Of a DNA stretch of 64,000 nucleotides, positions 1 through 12,900 are shown piece after piece. Within the stretch, counting starts at the first letter, position 1, and each line of letters begins with the position of its first letter. The position numbers and the translations under genes were made by a program. Origin of the DNA: Neofusicoccum parvum (lineage: Eukaryota > Ascomycota > Dothideomycetes > Botryosphaeriales > Botryosphaeriaceae). The stretch covers positions 1,488,001 to 1,552,000 of the forward strand of contig CP087216.1 of assembly GCA_020912385.1 (NCBI GenBank), given 5' to 3'. Under the pieces are notes generated by a model, which saw only the letters and a program-made list of their open reading frames with translations, had not been told where the DNA came from and did no database searches.

Positions 1-809
1 CGAGTAAGCTTAATTTCTCCGCCGTTGTCGCCCCCCGCAAGGCTAACTTACTTCACAGCTCCAGACTTCTGTAAGTCTCCTTCGGACCCGGGTGAACAGC
101 GCCTCACCTAACATTCACCCAAGACAAAATCCTCGACATCTCGCCCAAAGCAACCCAGCAACAGATTCGGGATGCATACAAGAAAGCCGCCCTGAAGCAC
201 CACCCCGATCGCGTCCCTGCCGATTCTCCTGAGCGTGCGGCACGCACCAAGCGCTTCCAGCAGATCAACGACGCCTACTACACCCTCTGTGATCCCACCC
301 GCCGTCGCGAATACGATGCTGCGCGGACCTACAACAACTATACCGGAGGCTTCGATGACAGTGAGCCAGAGGAGGAGATCCCCAGACCCCAAGGCCAGAC
401 GCCTGGCGGCTTCCCCTGGTCGTCGTTCTTTGGCGGCGGCGCCTCGAGCTCGGACAACAACGGCGGAGCCTCGGCCGCCAGCGAGCATGAACGCTTCAGC
501 AATGAGCAATTCGGCAATGTGTTCGAGGAGATGTTGCGCGAGGAGGGCATGGCGGAGGGCGATCAGGCACAGCCGACGAGCAAGTTCTGGAGTCTTGTCG
601 GCGGACTGAGCGGCGGTGCCATGGGATTCATCATCGCGAATTTCCCGGGCGCGGTTGCAGGCGCGGTGGCTGGAAACAGACTGGGCGCGGTGCGAGACGC
701 GAGGGGCAAGAGCGTGTATGCGGTTTTCCAGGAGCTGCCGCAGGCCGACAAAGCTCGGATGCTAAGCGACCTCGCGAGCAAGGTGTTTGCGCATGCTGTG
801 AGCGCCTGA
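1..809 (+). CDS. J-domain (Hsp40) protein, 3' part of gene
   Basis: This is the C-terminal part of a DnaJ/Hsp40 co-chaperone; the gene starts before the window. My model is exon ..1-3, intron 4-58, micro-exon 59-70, intron 71-123 and last exon 124-809 (TGA). Both introns have GT-AG ends and a CTAAC branch site just before the acceptor. Splicing gives the J-domain start PDFYKILDIS followed by helix II, the invariant HPD triad (HHPDR) and the QINDAYYTL helix III. After the J domain comes a Gly/Ser/acidic linker, then a hydrophobic glycine-rich stretch (about 595-690) resembling a glycine zipper, and a short helical tail. J domains stimulate Hsp70 ATPase activity. The client and compartment cannot be told from this fragment. 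The J-domain call is firm; the subfamily is open. Confidence 0.88.
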
Positions 810-1707
810 GAGGGCCGGGCCTGCGAGACGGTGCACCACAGTGGTGTTCGGGCCGGAGATGACGACGCTGCTACGATTGTGATATCCCTTGGATTGGTTC
901 TCCGGATGTTGGGGCGTTCTTACTTGGTAACCTAGGTCCGTTCGCACGCGTTGCAAAAGCAGGACAACAGCACGGGGGAGGTGGAGCATTCACCCTGACG
1001 CGAATTGGCGGCGAGGGGACGCTTCAACTACCCCTGCTTGCGTCACAACGCTGCGAGCTGGCCGCGTGATTGTTTTGCGTTGAGGATCTCAAGCGCTCGC
1101 CGCGTAGGTAGGAAATAGATAGCGTTTGCTCGTGTCCGGCACGTGATTCTCCACCGGGCGAGGTGACGGATGCGCGACAAGCCGGCCGGCAGTCGCGATT
1201 GCGAAACACGCACGCTGAAACGCAGTGGTTCTCCCTGAGCAGTCGCGGGTTGGGGAGTCAAGCTTTGCTGCGGAACCTTGCTCTGATCGGGTGCGCCGCG
1301 GGCACTGATTCAGGCACCCTGAGCCAGGCGCCGAATGGTCCGGGCCGACAGCGCGCCGGGGGTTCTTCGTCATAGCGAGCGATGCTTGCCCGAGGCCCTG
1401 GCCCGCCGCCTCTGCTCCAATTCTCACTCCACAAGCTCGCTTCTCCGTTCTCTCTGTGCGCGCGAGCAAGTCCTCCTCGCTGGCCGTGCTGCTGACACAT
1501 TGCGCCGCGCTTTGCCCGAGTCCCCCGCCAAATTCACTCTTCCTCCATCACCCGCCCTCCGCCCAGCACGAGCTCCTTCTCCCACCAGCTCGTTTTCTCT
1601 CGGCTTCCATGCACCGCGCCCTCAGCCCCGAACATCCCGCCGTGACCTCTGCTCTTTAGCCCACCTGCCCAACCCTCCCGTCTGCTGCAATTCACCCACT
1701 GGCAACC
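810..1707. other. Intergenic region
   Basis: Tandem spacer between the J-domain gene and rpdA. I see no coding signal; the open frames here are short and compositionally biased. The last 150-200 bases before the rpdA start are C/T-rich on the plus strand, as in many fungal promoters and 5' leaders. Confidence 0.6.
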
Positions 1708-3623
1708 ATGACGAACAAGACCCGGGTGGCGTACATGTACGACCCGGACATAGGCTGCTACGACTATGAGCCCGGCCACTGCATGAAGCCCTTTCGTATC
1801 CGGATGACCCACGACCTCGTCATGTCGTACGGTCTGTACAGGAACATGGAGGTCTACGTATGTTGAGCTCGCCGCGCAGCAATGTGTCGAGACTGCTGAC
1901 CCGACTGTCTTGCAGCGCGCAAAGCCGGCTACCGCCTTGGAGATGACCCAATTCCACACCGACGAGTACATAGAGTTCCTTCAGCGCATAACCCCCGACT
2001 CGATAAGCTCCTGCACGCAAGAGGCCCTAAAGTATGACATCAGCGGAGATTGCCCAGTCTTTGACGGCTTGTTCGAGTACTGCTCCATCAGCGCAGGCGG
2101 GTCGATGGAGGGAGCTGCGCGCCTCAACCGCGGTCGCTGCGACATAGCAGTGAACTGGGCTGGTGGTCTTCATCACGCCAAGAAGGGTCAGGCCGGCGGC
2201 TTCTGCTACGTCAATGGTGAGTGCTCGCCTTTTCAAATTGCTTCTGGCGACTTGCTGATTCTTGCAGATATTGTGCTGGCGATTCTTGAGCTTCTCCGCG
2301 TGTACCAGCGCGTTCTGTATATCGACATCGATATCCACCACGGAGATGGTGTGGAAGAGGCCTTTTACACCACTGACCGAGTGATGACTGCTTCCTTCCA
2401 CAAGTTCGGCGAGTTCTATCCGGGAACTGGCCATCTTATGGATATCGGAATTGGCAAGGGCAAGAAATACGCCGTCAACGTACCTCTGCGTGACGGCATC
2501 ACTGACGAAGCCTACCGAGGCATTTTCGAAGCGGTTATTTCGGACATTATGAAGTGCTTCAGGCCAGAGGCTGTTGTCCTGCAGTGTGGTGCCGACAGTC
2601 TTTCTGGCGATCGCCTTGGGAGTTTCAACCTTTCCATGGAGGGACATGCCAACTGCGTGAAGTTTGTCAAGGGCTTTGGCCTGCCGACTATGGTCCTCGG
2701 CGGAGGCGGATACAGCATCCGCAACGTAGCTCGCACGTGGGCGTACGAGACGGCGCAGGCAGTGGGAGGTGCGGTGGAGAAAGTGCTGCCATTCAGCGAT
2801 TATTATGAGGTAAGCCCTGCCAGGAACAGGATATAAGGCAATGTTTGATTGACGAAAACGCTAGTACTACTGTCCGGAATATCTCCTCGACGTTCCTCAG
2901 TCAAACATGTCCAACGACAACACTCCCGAATATTTGGAGAAAATCCGTTCGACTATTTCGGAACGCCTGCGACAGCTGCCATTCGCACCCTCAGTCCAGA
3001 TGCAGGACGTTCCACGCCACGGACTGGGGGGCTCGGACGAGGACGATGACATTTTAGCCGACATGGACGCCGATGAGAACATGGATATGCGCATGACAGA
3101 GCTTCAGCAGGACAGGAACATAATCAACGATGCGGAGTTCTACGACAGTGATGCAGAGGACGAGAAGAACAAGCATCTTGCGACCAATCCTGCGGAATTT
3201 GCGGCTTTAGACGAGGAAATGGCTGATGCTGAAGATCATGAGTCTGGCGAAGAAGGGGTGAAAGCATCAATCCAGCCCACGGCTGCAGCGACGAACGGCG
3301 AAGCGGAGGAGGAGATGGAGCAACCCCGCACCGGCAGCGTCGTAGTCCACCCAAGCGAGACATCTGCAGTGGTTCTTGATCAGGCAACCGCCGAAGAGTG
3401 CACGACACTGCCTGGCACTGGCAACGCGGCGACTCCTCCCGGGAGTTCTGGACCGGAAGCCACCGCAGCTGCCGATAATGCCACCGAGAACGCCGACGCG
3501 GACATGGAGGATACGACGGAGCCAACAGCGACAGTAACAGCATCGAGCGATACTGCTGAGCCAACCACCGAAACCGCAGCTCCTCGGTCACCAAGCGAGA
3601 CGCCGGCTCCAACGAATGCGTAG
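1708..3623 (+). CDS. rpdA: Class I histone deacetylase, RpdA/Rpd3 type
   Basis: Zinc-dependent lysine deacetylase, the catalytic subunit of Rpd3/Sin3-type co-repressor complexes in the nucleus. Exons 1708-1857, 1916-2216, 2268-2809 and 2865-3623 give 583 residues. The deacetylase domain fills about residues 5-370: active-site histidines in GGLHHAKK (H136, H137), zinc ligands in [11 protein letters not shown] (D172, H174) and in [11 protein letters not shown], and the catalytic Tyr in [17 protein letters not shown] and the surrounding sequence favour Rpd3/RpdA over Hos2/HosA. After [11 protein letters not shown] a tail of about 210 residues follows, rich in Asp, Glu, Thr and Ala; long tails are typical of filamentous-fungal RpdA and absent from yeast Rpd3. 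Oddities are Cys25 and Phe29 where the loop normally reads HPMKPHR, and a stopless 51-nt second intron. Confidence 0.93.
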
Positions 3624-4451
3624 GAAGGGCTTCAAGCATGTTCCATCTGTTGATCCTTGCAATGGTGGAGGAGCAAGATTGCATTTTCGGGCCATTGGCG
3701 TTTGGAGAATCGGCGAATTGGCGTCAGAGACTTGCATAAACGAGGCGTTTGTGGGGAGGAGCACCGAGAAGGGGCGGCAAGACATGGTCTTGTGATTCAA
3801 TGCCTGCCCTAGCCGTTGTCGGTGGGATCCGAGTGGTTGGAAGATCTATTATACCCTTTTTCAGTGCATCATCTGCATTGTGCGGCGGAGGCGGGGCGAA
3901 TCAACGAGCGCTGCCACACCGCAATATGCCATACTACTTTACGACAGCTGTACAAGCAGTTTTAGCCCGAGCTGGCTCTACCCAAACCATGCCAGCACGC
4001 AATGCAAGTGAATCACGACCGCGCGAGACAGATCTCACGCATGCCGGCGGCTGCAGTCCAGGGCAAGAAGGAGCACGCAGGAATGCCAGACGCACGAACA
4101 GCACTCAGCCCGGCGACAGGTGAGGTGCCTCGCGCCTCGCCAGATGGGGCAAGGGCTGGTGGGCGGCAGGCGGGCGGGCGGCGGGCAGCTGGCAGGCCGG
4201 GGAAGAGTTGATCCGGAAGGCGCAATCTGGGGATGGCTGGCGCGGCAGTTCCAGAGCTCCGCGAAACTCGCATTCCTGTCCTCAGCTGCACGCTCCAGGC
4301 TTTGTCGCGCGTCGATTCCGCGCCCTCAGACCGCATCGCGGCGTCGCAGAGCAATGGTCCCGTGATCCGTTCCACTGATCCTCCTCCAAACCTCAAATCG
4401 CAACTTTACCGAACCAAGGAGCTCGTGGAAGCTCAGCACCTGAAACCCATC
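3624..4451. other. Intergenic region
   Basis: Spacer between rpdA and ies1, holding the 3' end of the former and the promoter of the latter. A GGC/GGCAGG-rich low-complexity patch lies near 4155-4200. An in-frame ATG at 4233 would lengthen ies1 by 73 residues, but that stretch is not protein-like and I treat it as leader. Confidence 0.55.
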
Positions 4452-6940
4452 ATGTCACAACCACCCACCACCTCAGCGCCGCGGTCCGACGAGCCCGATC
4501 CCAGGAACAGCCTTCGACACGTCCTCGCCGCCGACCCGCCCAAGCAAGACATGCCCGACGCGCCCACGCCCGTCAAGGCCGAAGCTGGCCAGTCGGCCCA
4601 GGACGACGACACCACCGACGACCCCAAGCCCAAGGGCGACGACCAGCCCATGTATACCTCGACCACCACCACCACCCGCCGCAATGCCAACGGCAGCGTC
4701 TCGTCGGTATACTCGGGCAACAAGATCCGCCACCTGAAGAAGGAAGATGGCGTGCCGCTCTGGCGCAAGGACATCCAGTACGACTTCCTGCGCCAGGTCT
4801 TCGACGACCAGACCCGCGTTTTCCACAAGGTTTCCGATGGCACCGGCAGCCACACCTTTGCCGACATTTATCTCGATGCCATGGCCAAAAGCAGCAAGTG
4901 CAGCAAGATACTCAAGGACAAGCTGCTGACTGAGCGCGCCGCCGCCATCAACATGGCCATGGTGTGTCTGCTGGTTAATGTCGGCCGCATGAACACCACC
5001 CTGAACTGTAAGTCGGAACGCACGAGATCGAGTCCACCAGCTGACAGCTTCCAGTCTTCCCCGAGATGCGCGCCCAGCTGCGGACCTACCACTCCATTCC
5101 CTCGCTCCAAGCCCACCAAGACCCGAACGCCTACAAGCAGCTGCAAGATGCACCGCGTCTCAAGTCCATCCTCAAGGGCGCCACCGAAGACACGCAGCAG
5201 CCCAGCACCATCGATGAAATAAAAAATACCCCGATCCCACGCACAAACCCCGTTAATCTCATCTTCGTCCTCGCGCAATACGCCCCCAAGATTTCGGAGC
5301 TACACTTTTTCCCTCCCAGGGACTTCTTTGATTTGGTCATGCGGAGCGCCTTGAGCTCGGAGAGCCGCGCCAAAGCGTTCCTGTGGCTGATGTGGTGGTA
5401 CTTGGAGAGCAACTTCACAGAGGAAGATGCGCTGAACAATCCTTTTGGCCCCGGCCAGCCAGGAATCGCGGGCGATGCTACTAGCGGAATGCCCATCAAG
5501 ACGCCGCCGTTCAAGCATCTCACCGAGGAAGAAGCTGCATCGGAGAACGTTGATACCGAGGAGGAGAGGCTATTCGGAGAAGAGAAGCGGAAGGAGCGAA
5601 TAGCCATTCTGGCAACGGACATGGCACCCGTAGTAACAGGGCCTAAGCGCGGTATCAAGAAGGGATTCACCAACAACCCGGTCTTCTCGGTCGCGTCCGA
5701 TGACGGTTCCATGACGCCTGGCAGAGACAACCAATCCCCTGCACCAGGCTCATTCAGATCAAGCGGACGCACCAAAGTGCCACTCAAGGCATTGCAAGCG
5801 GACTATGGATCTGACACCGACCGCACGCGCTCAGCAAGCCCGCCCAGCGTCGCAGGATTTCCATCAAGGATAACGCCGAACATGCGGATCAACAACCTAC
5901 TAAACGACGATTCACCGGCCACTCCTGCACAGTCTTCACTAAATAAAGGCCCTGGCAGAGGCAACTGGGGCCCACGCTCCAAGGGAACTCCTTCCACAGC
6001 TGGAGGCAGTTCTCGCCACCCCTTCAAGGCACATCTCGACGCAGCCTCTCCGTCTGTCGCGTTGGGTGGCAACGGGCCGCATGGATTCTATCTTCCGCTC
6101 AACGGTGCGGATCCCAGTGTAAACCGCAAACGACCGCCTACAGCGCACCAAATGGCTGTAGAGCAGCATCGGAAGAAACAGGTCGACTACATTCTCGACC
6201 GCAAGCTCCGCACCAAGCACCGTGAAGCCGAACGCCGGCGTGGGCGTGAGGGCACTTTCGGACGCGCTTGGAAGCGTCTCAAACTGATGCCAGACGGCTA
6301 TGACAGCGAAGAGGAATTCTACGCCGCAGCCGCGCTGGCCGCCGAGAACGGCGTGCTCGAGCACAGCCCGGTTCGCAAGCCCATCCTCGAGGCCACGCGC
6401 CTCGCCGGCCTGACACCCATCGTGGGCCGCCTTGAGATGGACGACTACGGCGAGGAGATGACGCACTGGGCGCGCGTTTTCCGTCAAACGGGCCGCCGGC
6501 TTGACCGCTGGGAGGGCAACTCCGACGCTGTGCCTATCAAGAAGCGCAAGGACCGTGCCGAGCGCGAAAGGGAAGCCGCAGCAGCAGCCGCCGCCGCCGC
6601 ACCCACCCCGCAGCACGACCTCGTCTGGGTCGGCGAGGACGCCGGCACCGGCACGCCCGGCGCTGGCCCTGCAACCAAGAGCGCCAGGCGTGGAGGCGGC
6701 GGTGGGGCGCGCCGCAAGAAGGCTGGTATCCCGTCGTCGGTGGCCGGCTCGACGGTGGCGGATGCGTCGGAGCGCGGCGACGTGGAGAGCGTGGTGGACA
6801 TGGGACGCGAGAGCAGCGCTGTGCCGATGGAGGACGTGGAGGATGGCGCGGCAGCAGATGACGACATGGAAGTCGAGGAGGATGGAGGGGATGAGGGTGG
6901 TGACGAGACGGATGAGGACGAAGAGATGGGTGGGGCGTGA
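4452..6940 (+). CDS. ies1: INO80 chromatin-remodelling complex subunit 1 (Ies1-like)
   Basis: Fungal INO80-complex subunit of the Ies1 type, expected in the nucleus with the nucleosome-remodelling ATPase. Exons 4452-5007 and 5055-6940 (47-nt intron, phase 1) give 813 residues. The conserved block is about residues 95-330: PLWRKDIQYDFLRQVF, then FADIYLDAMAKSSKCSKILK, the segment around NPVNLIFVLAQYAP and the signature FLWLMWWYLESNFTEEDALN followed by NPFG. The rest is low complexity. Near residue 535 are basic clusters of the kind RKKQVDYILDRKLRTKHRE, and the C-terminus is an Ala-rich then Asp/Glu-rich acidic tail. The ATG at 4452 is chosen because the upstream in-frame codons look non-coding. 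It sits in tandem behind rpdA, another chromatin gene. The family call rests on the Trp-rich signature as I remember it. Confidence 0.82.
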
Positions 6941-9900
6941 GGAAGCAGTGAAGTTAAAATGTTGCAAGGCGTTGTGGGAAAGCTACGGTACGATGTGTTA
7001 CGGATGTTATACCTAATTAGCGGGTTGATAGGTAGGTGTGGGACGAAAACAAAAACGCAGATGTTCATGGGTGGGAGACGAGGCTTTTTGTTGTTGCTGT
7101 CGAAATACGAGCAGCATGCAGTCATCGGGATGGGCGTTATCTGGAACTCTCAAGGGCGGGACACATGTTTTGGTGTGGGGAAATTATCACAGCTGCGGTT
7201 TGTGGTATGTAGAATGGGTGTCGGCTCGATTCGGTTATGGGAAGGTATTCTGCTGGTAAAAATCAAGTTATAGACATGATGGGCAATAGTGGTATATCCT
7301 TCTTCTCAGATCTTGAGCTTTCGTTTGCAAGTGTTGGTTGGGATCGATTTAGTTAATAAGTTGTGGTGTCTTTGTGCTGCGTTTACACTCTCGATCTCAA
7401 TTGCCATTGCTTGAACTCGTACGCTTGGACTGTATGTCGGGAGGTGCCACGGAGTGATACCAAACAGCTCGTCATGGCGATCAAGAGGCCCAGCGAGGCT
7501 ACAGGCTTTGAGGCAATGCTGGATCGACAGAAGGAACTTCCCGCGCAGACACTATGGCCCCGTCTTCCCTACCACGCCCAGCATACAGTCGAGAAGCTGG
7601 AAAAGAGAAAGACGTGCGCAGCGGCCTCGGGTCGGAATCGAACGCAAAAAGTCAGCACCTCTCGGTGCTTATAAAACCCCTTTCGGAAGTTTTCCCCGCC
7701 GGTTGTGGGCGTGGCTGGAGCTAATTTCACAATTGTTACTTTATTAATGCGCCGTGCCATGAACCAGTTCATCTGCGCATGCGTGCGTGGAATCTGGGAT
7801 CTTTCAGGTCGAAAGAAGTCTTTGCTGGCTCTGCTTATAACGTCTGGAGGGATTCGGTGCTCTGAAGGTACTTCTCACCACATGTTTGACATTTCTCAAG
7901 GATGGGATGTCCTGCATATCTCCTTCCATTTTAGGAGGCAAGGTGGATCTGAGACGTGGAGTAGTTTAAGACATGACCGTAATGTTCTTGGTCCTCTGCT
8001 CCTATGGGGAGCTAAGTAAGACAACGAAACTCTTTCGGTCGTGACATGCACTGTGGTCTAACTGAGAAGTTGGGGATATGCTTTTATCTAACTCGATTTT
8101 CTCGAGAATTACTAATTTTAAGCGCTTGGGGTAGTAGACGTTTACGAAAGACCGAGAGATGTCGTGGTCACAAGCGAGGATCTCTAGTTGCATTGGGCGA
8201 GACCACGTTGGGAAGGAGGCGCGACATTCCGTTGGCAAGGCAGAATTTGGAATACGGAAGGCTGTGGAAGAGCAGAGTAACATGCGGAAGGTAAGAAGGG
8301 GTACATCTCAGGGATACTGCTACCAGCCTTGTCACCTTGTGTATGCACAGTTCCGAGGCAGGCAGGGGTACCATGTCCAGGAGCTGTGGTAGGTCTACTA
8401 CGCAGAAAGCCTTCTATCAGCCTCACAGCCGATCCACCGGCGTCTAATGCTGAGATGCTTCGCTAGAGCTCTTTGTGCAACGTAAGCATCTTTCAAATGC
8501 ACAGCTTAGCAGCGCCACATCACAGGCAACAGCCCGCTGCATGTTCCGGTTTCGTGGAGGCGCAAACCACAACGCACTACATTTTTGCGCAGCGATATCC
8601 AGGTTATTATCCTACTCTTTCTTCTTCTGTAGCATACCTTGTTGTCGGGATAAACTCCTTGAATCATAAAGCCTGCGTCTTGAGGAAGGCGTGTGGTTCT
8701 ACAGGCCGTAGAGCACGCAACCCGCATGCAGTTCTCACAGCTGCAGTGCATATCTGTCGTCAAGATAAACTACCTTCCAATATCTCTAGCGCACGGCCGA
8801 TCATTTCTTGGGTGCGCAGCCACGCTCTCTTGGGTTTCTTGGTGTGGCCTTCTCGGGTGAGGTCTTGGTGGGAGGGGTGGACGCTTGGCTGCACCACACA
8901 AGAGATGGGCGTGTGCCGAGTTTGGCGGGATCCCTGTCGTCGATGTCGGGCGACGACGACACCTCTTGGTATCTCGCGCGAATAGATCATTAATTCCCGG
9001 GACTTGCGCTTCTATGCGGTGAATCTTGAGGAAAGTGAGTGTGAGTGAGCTGAGGGCATAAGAGAGGGAGCGAGGATGCGTGGATGGCGGAATGACGGTG
9101 GTGTTGGCTGCAATAATGTGGAGTCTTCAGGGTGTGGAATAAACGTTCCCATGCTCTTTGCATCTATGTCGTTTGACGGATAGACGCTACTTGCCATCAG
9201 CTACTGCGCTTGATTGATATTCGGACGGACCTTCGTTGACTCTTCGAGCGGTCGCCGGGTTCGGCCCAGTGGTGTCTTGTGATGAAGGAGCGGAGATTTT
9301 TCTTACAATGCTCAATGGTGGTTAGCAACCGCTTGGACTTGAAGGAAAGAGAGGACCGCGAAGTCAAATACAGTGCAAACATGCACTGGCAGATGAAGGC
9401 GTAACAAGGCCATTCCAAAGATTATCCTGTGCCTGGCATGGCTGTCTGGCTCACGAATACAAGACCAGGCAGAGAGACCTGCTGCATGGCCGTGAGTTCC
9501 GCAGTGCAACGGGCGAATCGCACATCAAACGTATATTCCGGACTCTTTACTCACTCGCCTCTCAAGGACCAGTTAATCTCAATTCGCAGGAAGTCAAGTG
9601 GGATCATCGCATTCTGAGACGCCGGGTTGAAGAAACCGTGGCATCAAACGTGCCGTAGCGACTCGGAACATGAAGTCATCGTCGCGCACGGGAGACAGAT
9701 CTGCTGCTTCGTAATGTCCATCAGCATTGGCGTTGCGAGTCACAGCACGACGGTCAAGGCGTTTTGTCTCGGGTAAAAGTGGCCATGGCTGGGACTATTG
9801 GATGGAGATCTCGCAAATTAGATATGAGGGCGGTGAGTGTTCAGAAGACGACGACGGAGTGCTGGTGGTTGCACGTAGTCTGGATGATTCAAAGCAATGC

Positions 9901-12900
9901 TTGGTCAGCGCACCAGCAGACCTCGCCGGCAGCCGTCCCGCCAGCGTAGTCCAGCCGCGCGTGCAGTAGTGTGCCGCTCCCCCGGCAAGACAATTCGTCG
10001 CTGAGCGTAGGATCGGGCGTACCACCACGTAGTACGTACGCACAAACTACGTCGACAGCAGCTCGGTCCAAGAACCCGAATGCGACGGGGAAACTGCCAC
10101 GGTGTGCCATATCCCCGAAATCCTACAATAACCCCGACAGAGGCGCACGAGAGCGTGGCGTATCGCGTATAGTTGCAGCCTGCCTTTCCGCCCTCGCCGC
10201 GCTGCACCTTTTCCTGCGACCCCGGCGGACCGATCCGAGCCTCACAAGAGTTTCGCCGAACAGCTTCGCCGCCCGGTGATGGAGACCCACCGATTAGAGA
10301 AACGCTTGGATCGCGGAGCCGGTCGCACCCGGAAGCTTACGACGGGTTTGGAGCGTCTGCGAGAGAACGCGCGCTCGACGGGGCCGCTGTTCCTGTTGAT
10401 CTCGGCAGATAAAGTTAAATGGGCTCATATTACGCTGCGCATTTACCTGCGCTGCGGATGCGTGGCAGACTGGTGAGATAAGAGCTAGCAGCGCGCTGCA
10501 ACGGTTGCGTTCTCGCTGCGTGGCAAACTGTGGAACCTGTGGATTTTCGACGTGTCGGAGCAGCGAGGCCGCTGACGCTGCGGGATGTGGCGCATCTGGG
10601 TGGTGAGACGCTCATGCGACAAGATAGAGGGCAAAGCTGTTGGGTAAAAGGTCGACCAAGGACGCGGACAGCAAGCAAGCAGCAGGAGGACGGCGCAGGA
10701 CCGTCGCCAAAACAGCGCTCTGCATCCAACACCCCCTCTCCTGCGGCTTCACTCGGGCCAGCTCGCCGGCGCTGACCGCTCCCAGCCAGCGGCGCGCTGG
10801 AGATGCGGTCGGAAGGGGCAGCAAGGGCGTTGGACGGTTCCTGCGCATCCCAGACGTCGGCTCCTAGCTCTTGCTCTCTCCGCATTCTTCTCCGCATTCT
10901 TACGTACTGCCAACCGCTGGCGTCGGGCTGGCGACGAGCATCATCGCACGCGACCAGCCGCCAGGCTCGTGGCAGCCGAGAGCCTGGAGCAGGCAGGCAC
11001 CCGCGGAGCTGCACCCCATACTCTGGCGCGAAGATCTTACGTTGGACAAACTCCGAGAGGGCAAGGCTCCCGCGAGGGGCGGCGGGTTTTAAACGACGCG
11101 CTGCGGCGGAGCGGGACAAGCGCGACAAGGCCGCGGTGCGCCCGGTATCTGGTTTCTGCTTGCAGTTTCTATTATGTTAGAGTTGGCTGGCAGATCTGGC
11201 CAAGCAGCCGGCACGGACGGGGTATTGTGGGGCGCGTCCCTGCAGCGCCGCGCGACGTCAACCTCACTCGAGGCCTCTCGTGACGGCCGTCGACGACCAC
11301 GGCGGGACGGCGAGCGTGAGCGGGCGCGGCAGCCGGGGCTGCGCGGGAGAGGCTGAGCTGCGCCTGGTGCGGCTTTTTTTCAGAATTTTCTCGTCGCCTG
11401 CAGGCGCAGGGGCGGCCCGCTTGGCGACCAGGCCGCGAGTGGGCAGCCCCAAGGACTCCAAGAACTCGGGAGTAGCCGCCGCGTGCTGTCCTGGAGCTGC
11501 AGCGCTGGCGCTGGCGCAGGCTGTCAGGGTCCACGGCCATCCGATGGGCGCCGGGCGGGATCGGGGGTTGACGCGTGCGGCAAACTTTGTTCCACGCAGC
11601 GTCGCGCGACGGTGCTGCATGAGGAATGTGGCAGACGACGTCGAGCGAGTTTCCGCAGCCCGGGCGCTCCGCCTGTCAGAACACGCGCCTTGGCATCGCC
11701 GCCAAATGAGCGGCGGCAGCGGGCAGCCTGTAAGATCAGCCGAGCGGGCGCTGGTGTTGACCGAGCCTAGCACCCTCCTTCCGCTCGTACAGCCAAATGG
11801 CCCGCCGCATGACGATTCGGTGCCAATTTCTCAAATCGACCCCTCGGCCTGCCCGCTGCCCGCAGCGCCCTCCGCGAGGTCGCCTATCACAGCGCGCAGC
11901 CGCGCCGGACGCAGGTCATTCGCCCGCCCACCCTGGCCCGGGCAGATCGAAGCTACCGAGCGCATGCCATGTTGAGCAAGGCGGGTGCTGGCGAGCGCTG
12001 GCGGGCCTCTAGTGTGCAAGTGACGCAACAGCGCCTGTCCCGGCACGTTATATTGCTCTATTCTGGCCGCGCCTAGCTGCTTGCACGGGCATTGGCAGCC
12101 AGACAGACAGGTGGTCACACGAGGCACGCTGGCCCTCATCACGGAAGCACCCTATCGTCTCAGGCGCTCCGCCGCACAGCGTCGCAGGAGGCAGCACCCG
12201 GTGCCGCAGTGCTGGGATCGACGGGCGCAAGCCATTGCCATCATGCGCGGCCGCCAGAGATCTCGAGCAGCTGCGGCAGAGTTTTTCGTGCGGCGCGCCA
12301 TCAGCGCGGAGAGCCCCTCCGCCCTTATCAGTGGCAACAGCGGGTGGGAGAGCCCTGTGCGCGGCTGGCGCCGGCTGGGTGGGCCGCACCACCATGCTCT
12401 GATCCCGTCCAGCCTTACGGTTTGCGCCACCAAGCGCAGGCGCTCGCCGCGGTTGGCCGCGGCTCGCGGCGCTGGAGGTGCATGTCTTGGAGCGGCGCAG
12501 AGTGGGAGGGCGGCGGCGCAATGGGGCAGGCTTCTGGAAGCACCGCGCCCTCGTCCCCGGCCGGCATGATGCATGCTCGCACGCCCCGGCGGCGAGTCGG
12601 CGAGCCCGGGCAGCGCAGACGATCCCTCGCCCCGGAACCAACCCACCGCGAGTCGCGCGCAGGCCCGGTCGGCCATGCAATCGAATTACGCACTTAGCGT
12701 TATCTGGAAGGTCTGTGAGCCCCAGCCAGTGCGGAGCGCCTTAAACGACGTCGAGCGCCGCGAACGGCGCCCCGGGCTGCTACTAACGGCCGTGAGGGCG
12801 TGCTGCTAGCAGCTTCGGGCAGGCCAGCCGCGACTCGCGGCCGGGGGTCTGAGCGGGCGGGCAGCGGGCAGCGGGCGGCGGGAGGCTGACGATGGCGCAC

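Noticed and set aside
4233..4451. Earlier in-frame ATG for ies1
   Set aside because: The added 73 residues are not protein-like and the conserved block starts well after the ATG at 4452.
7620..7700. tRNA-like elements on the minus strand (GTTCGATTCC box and an AGCACC..GGTGCT stem)
   Set aside because: The bases around the GTTCGATTCC box cannot form a T stem and no matching acceptor arm is present, so it is not a tRNA.
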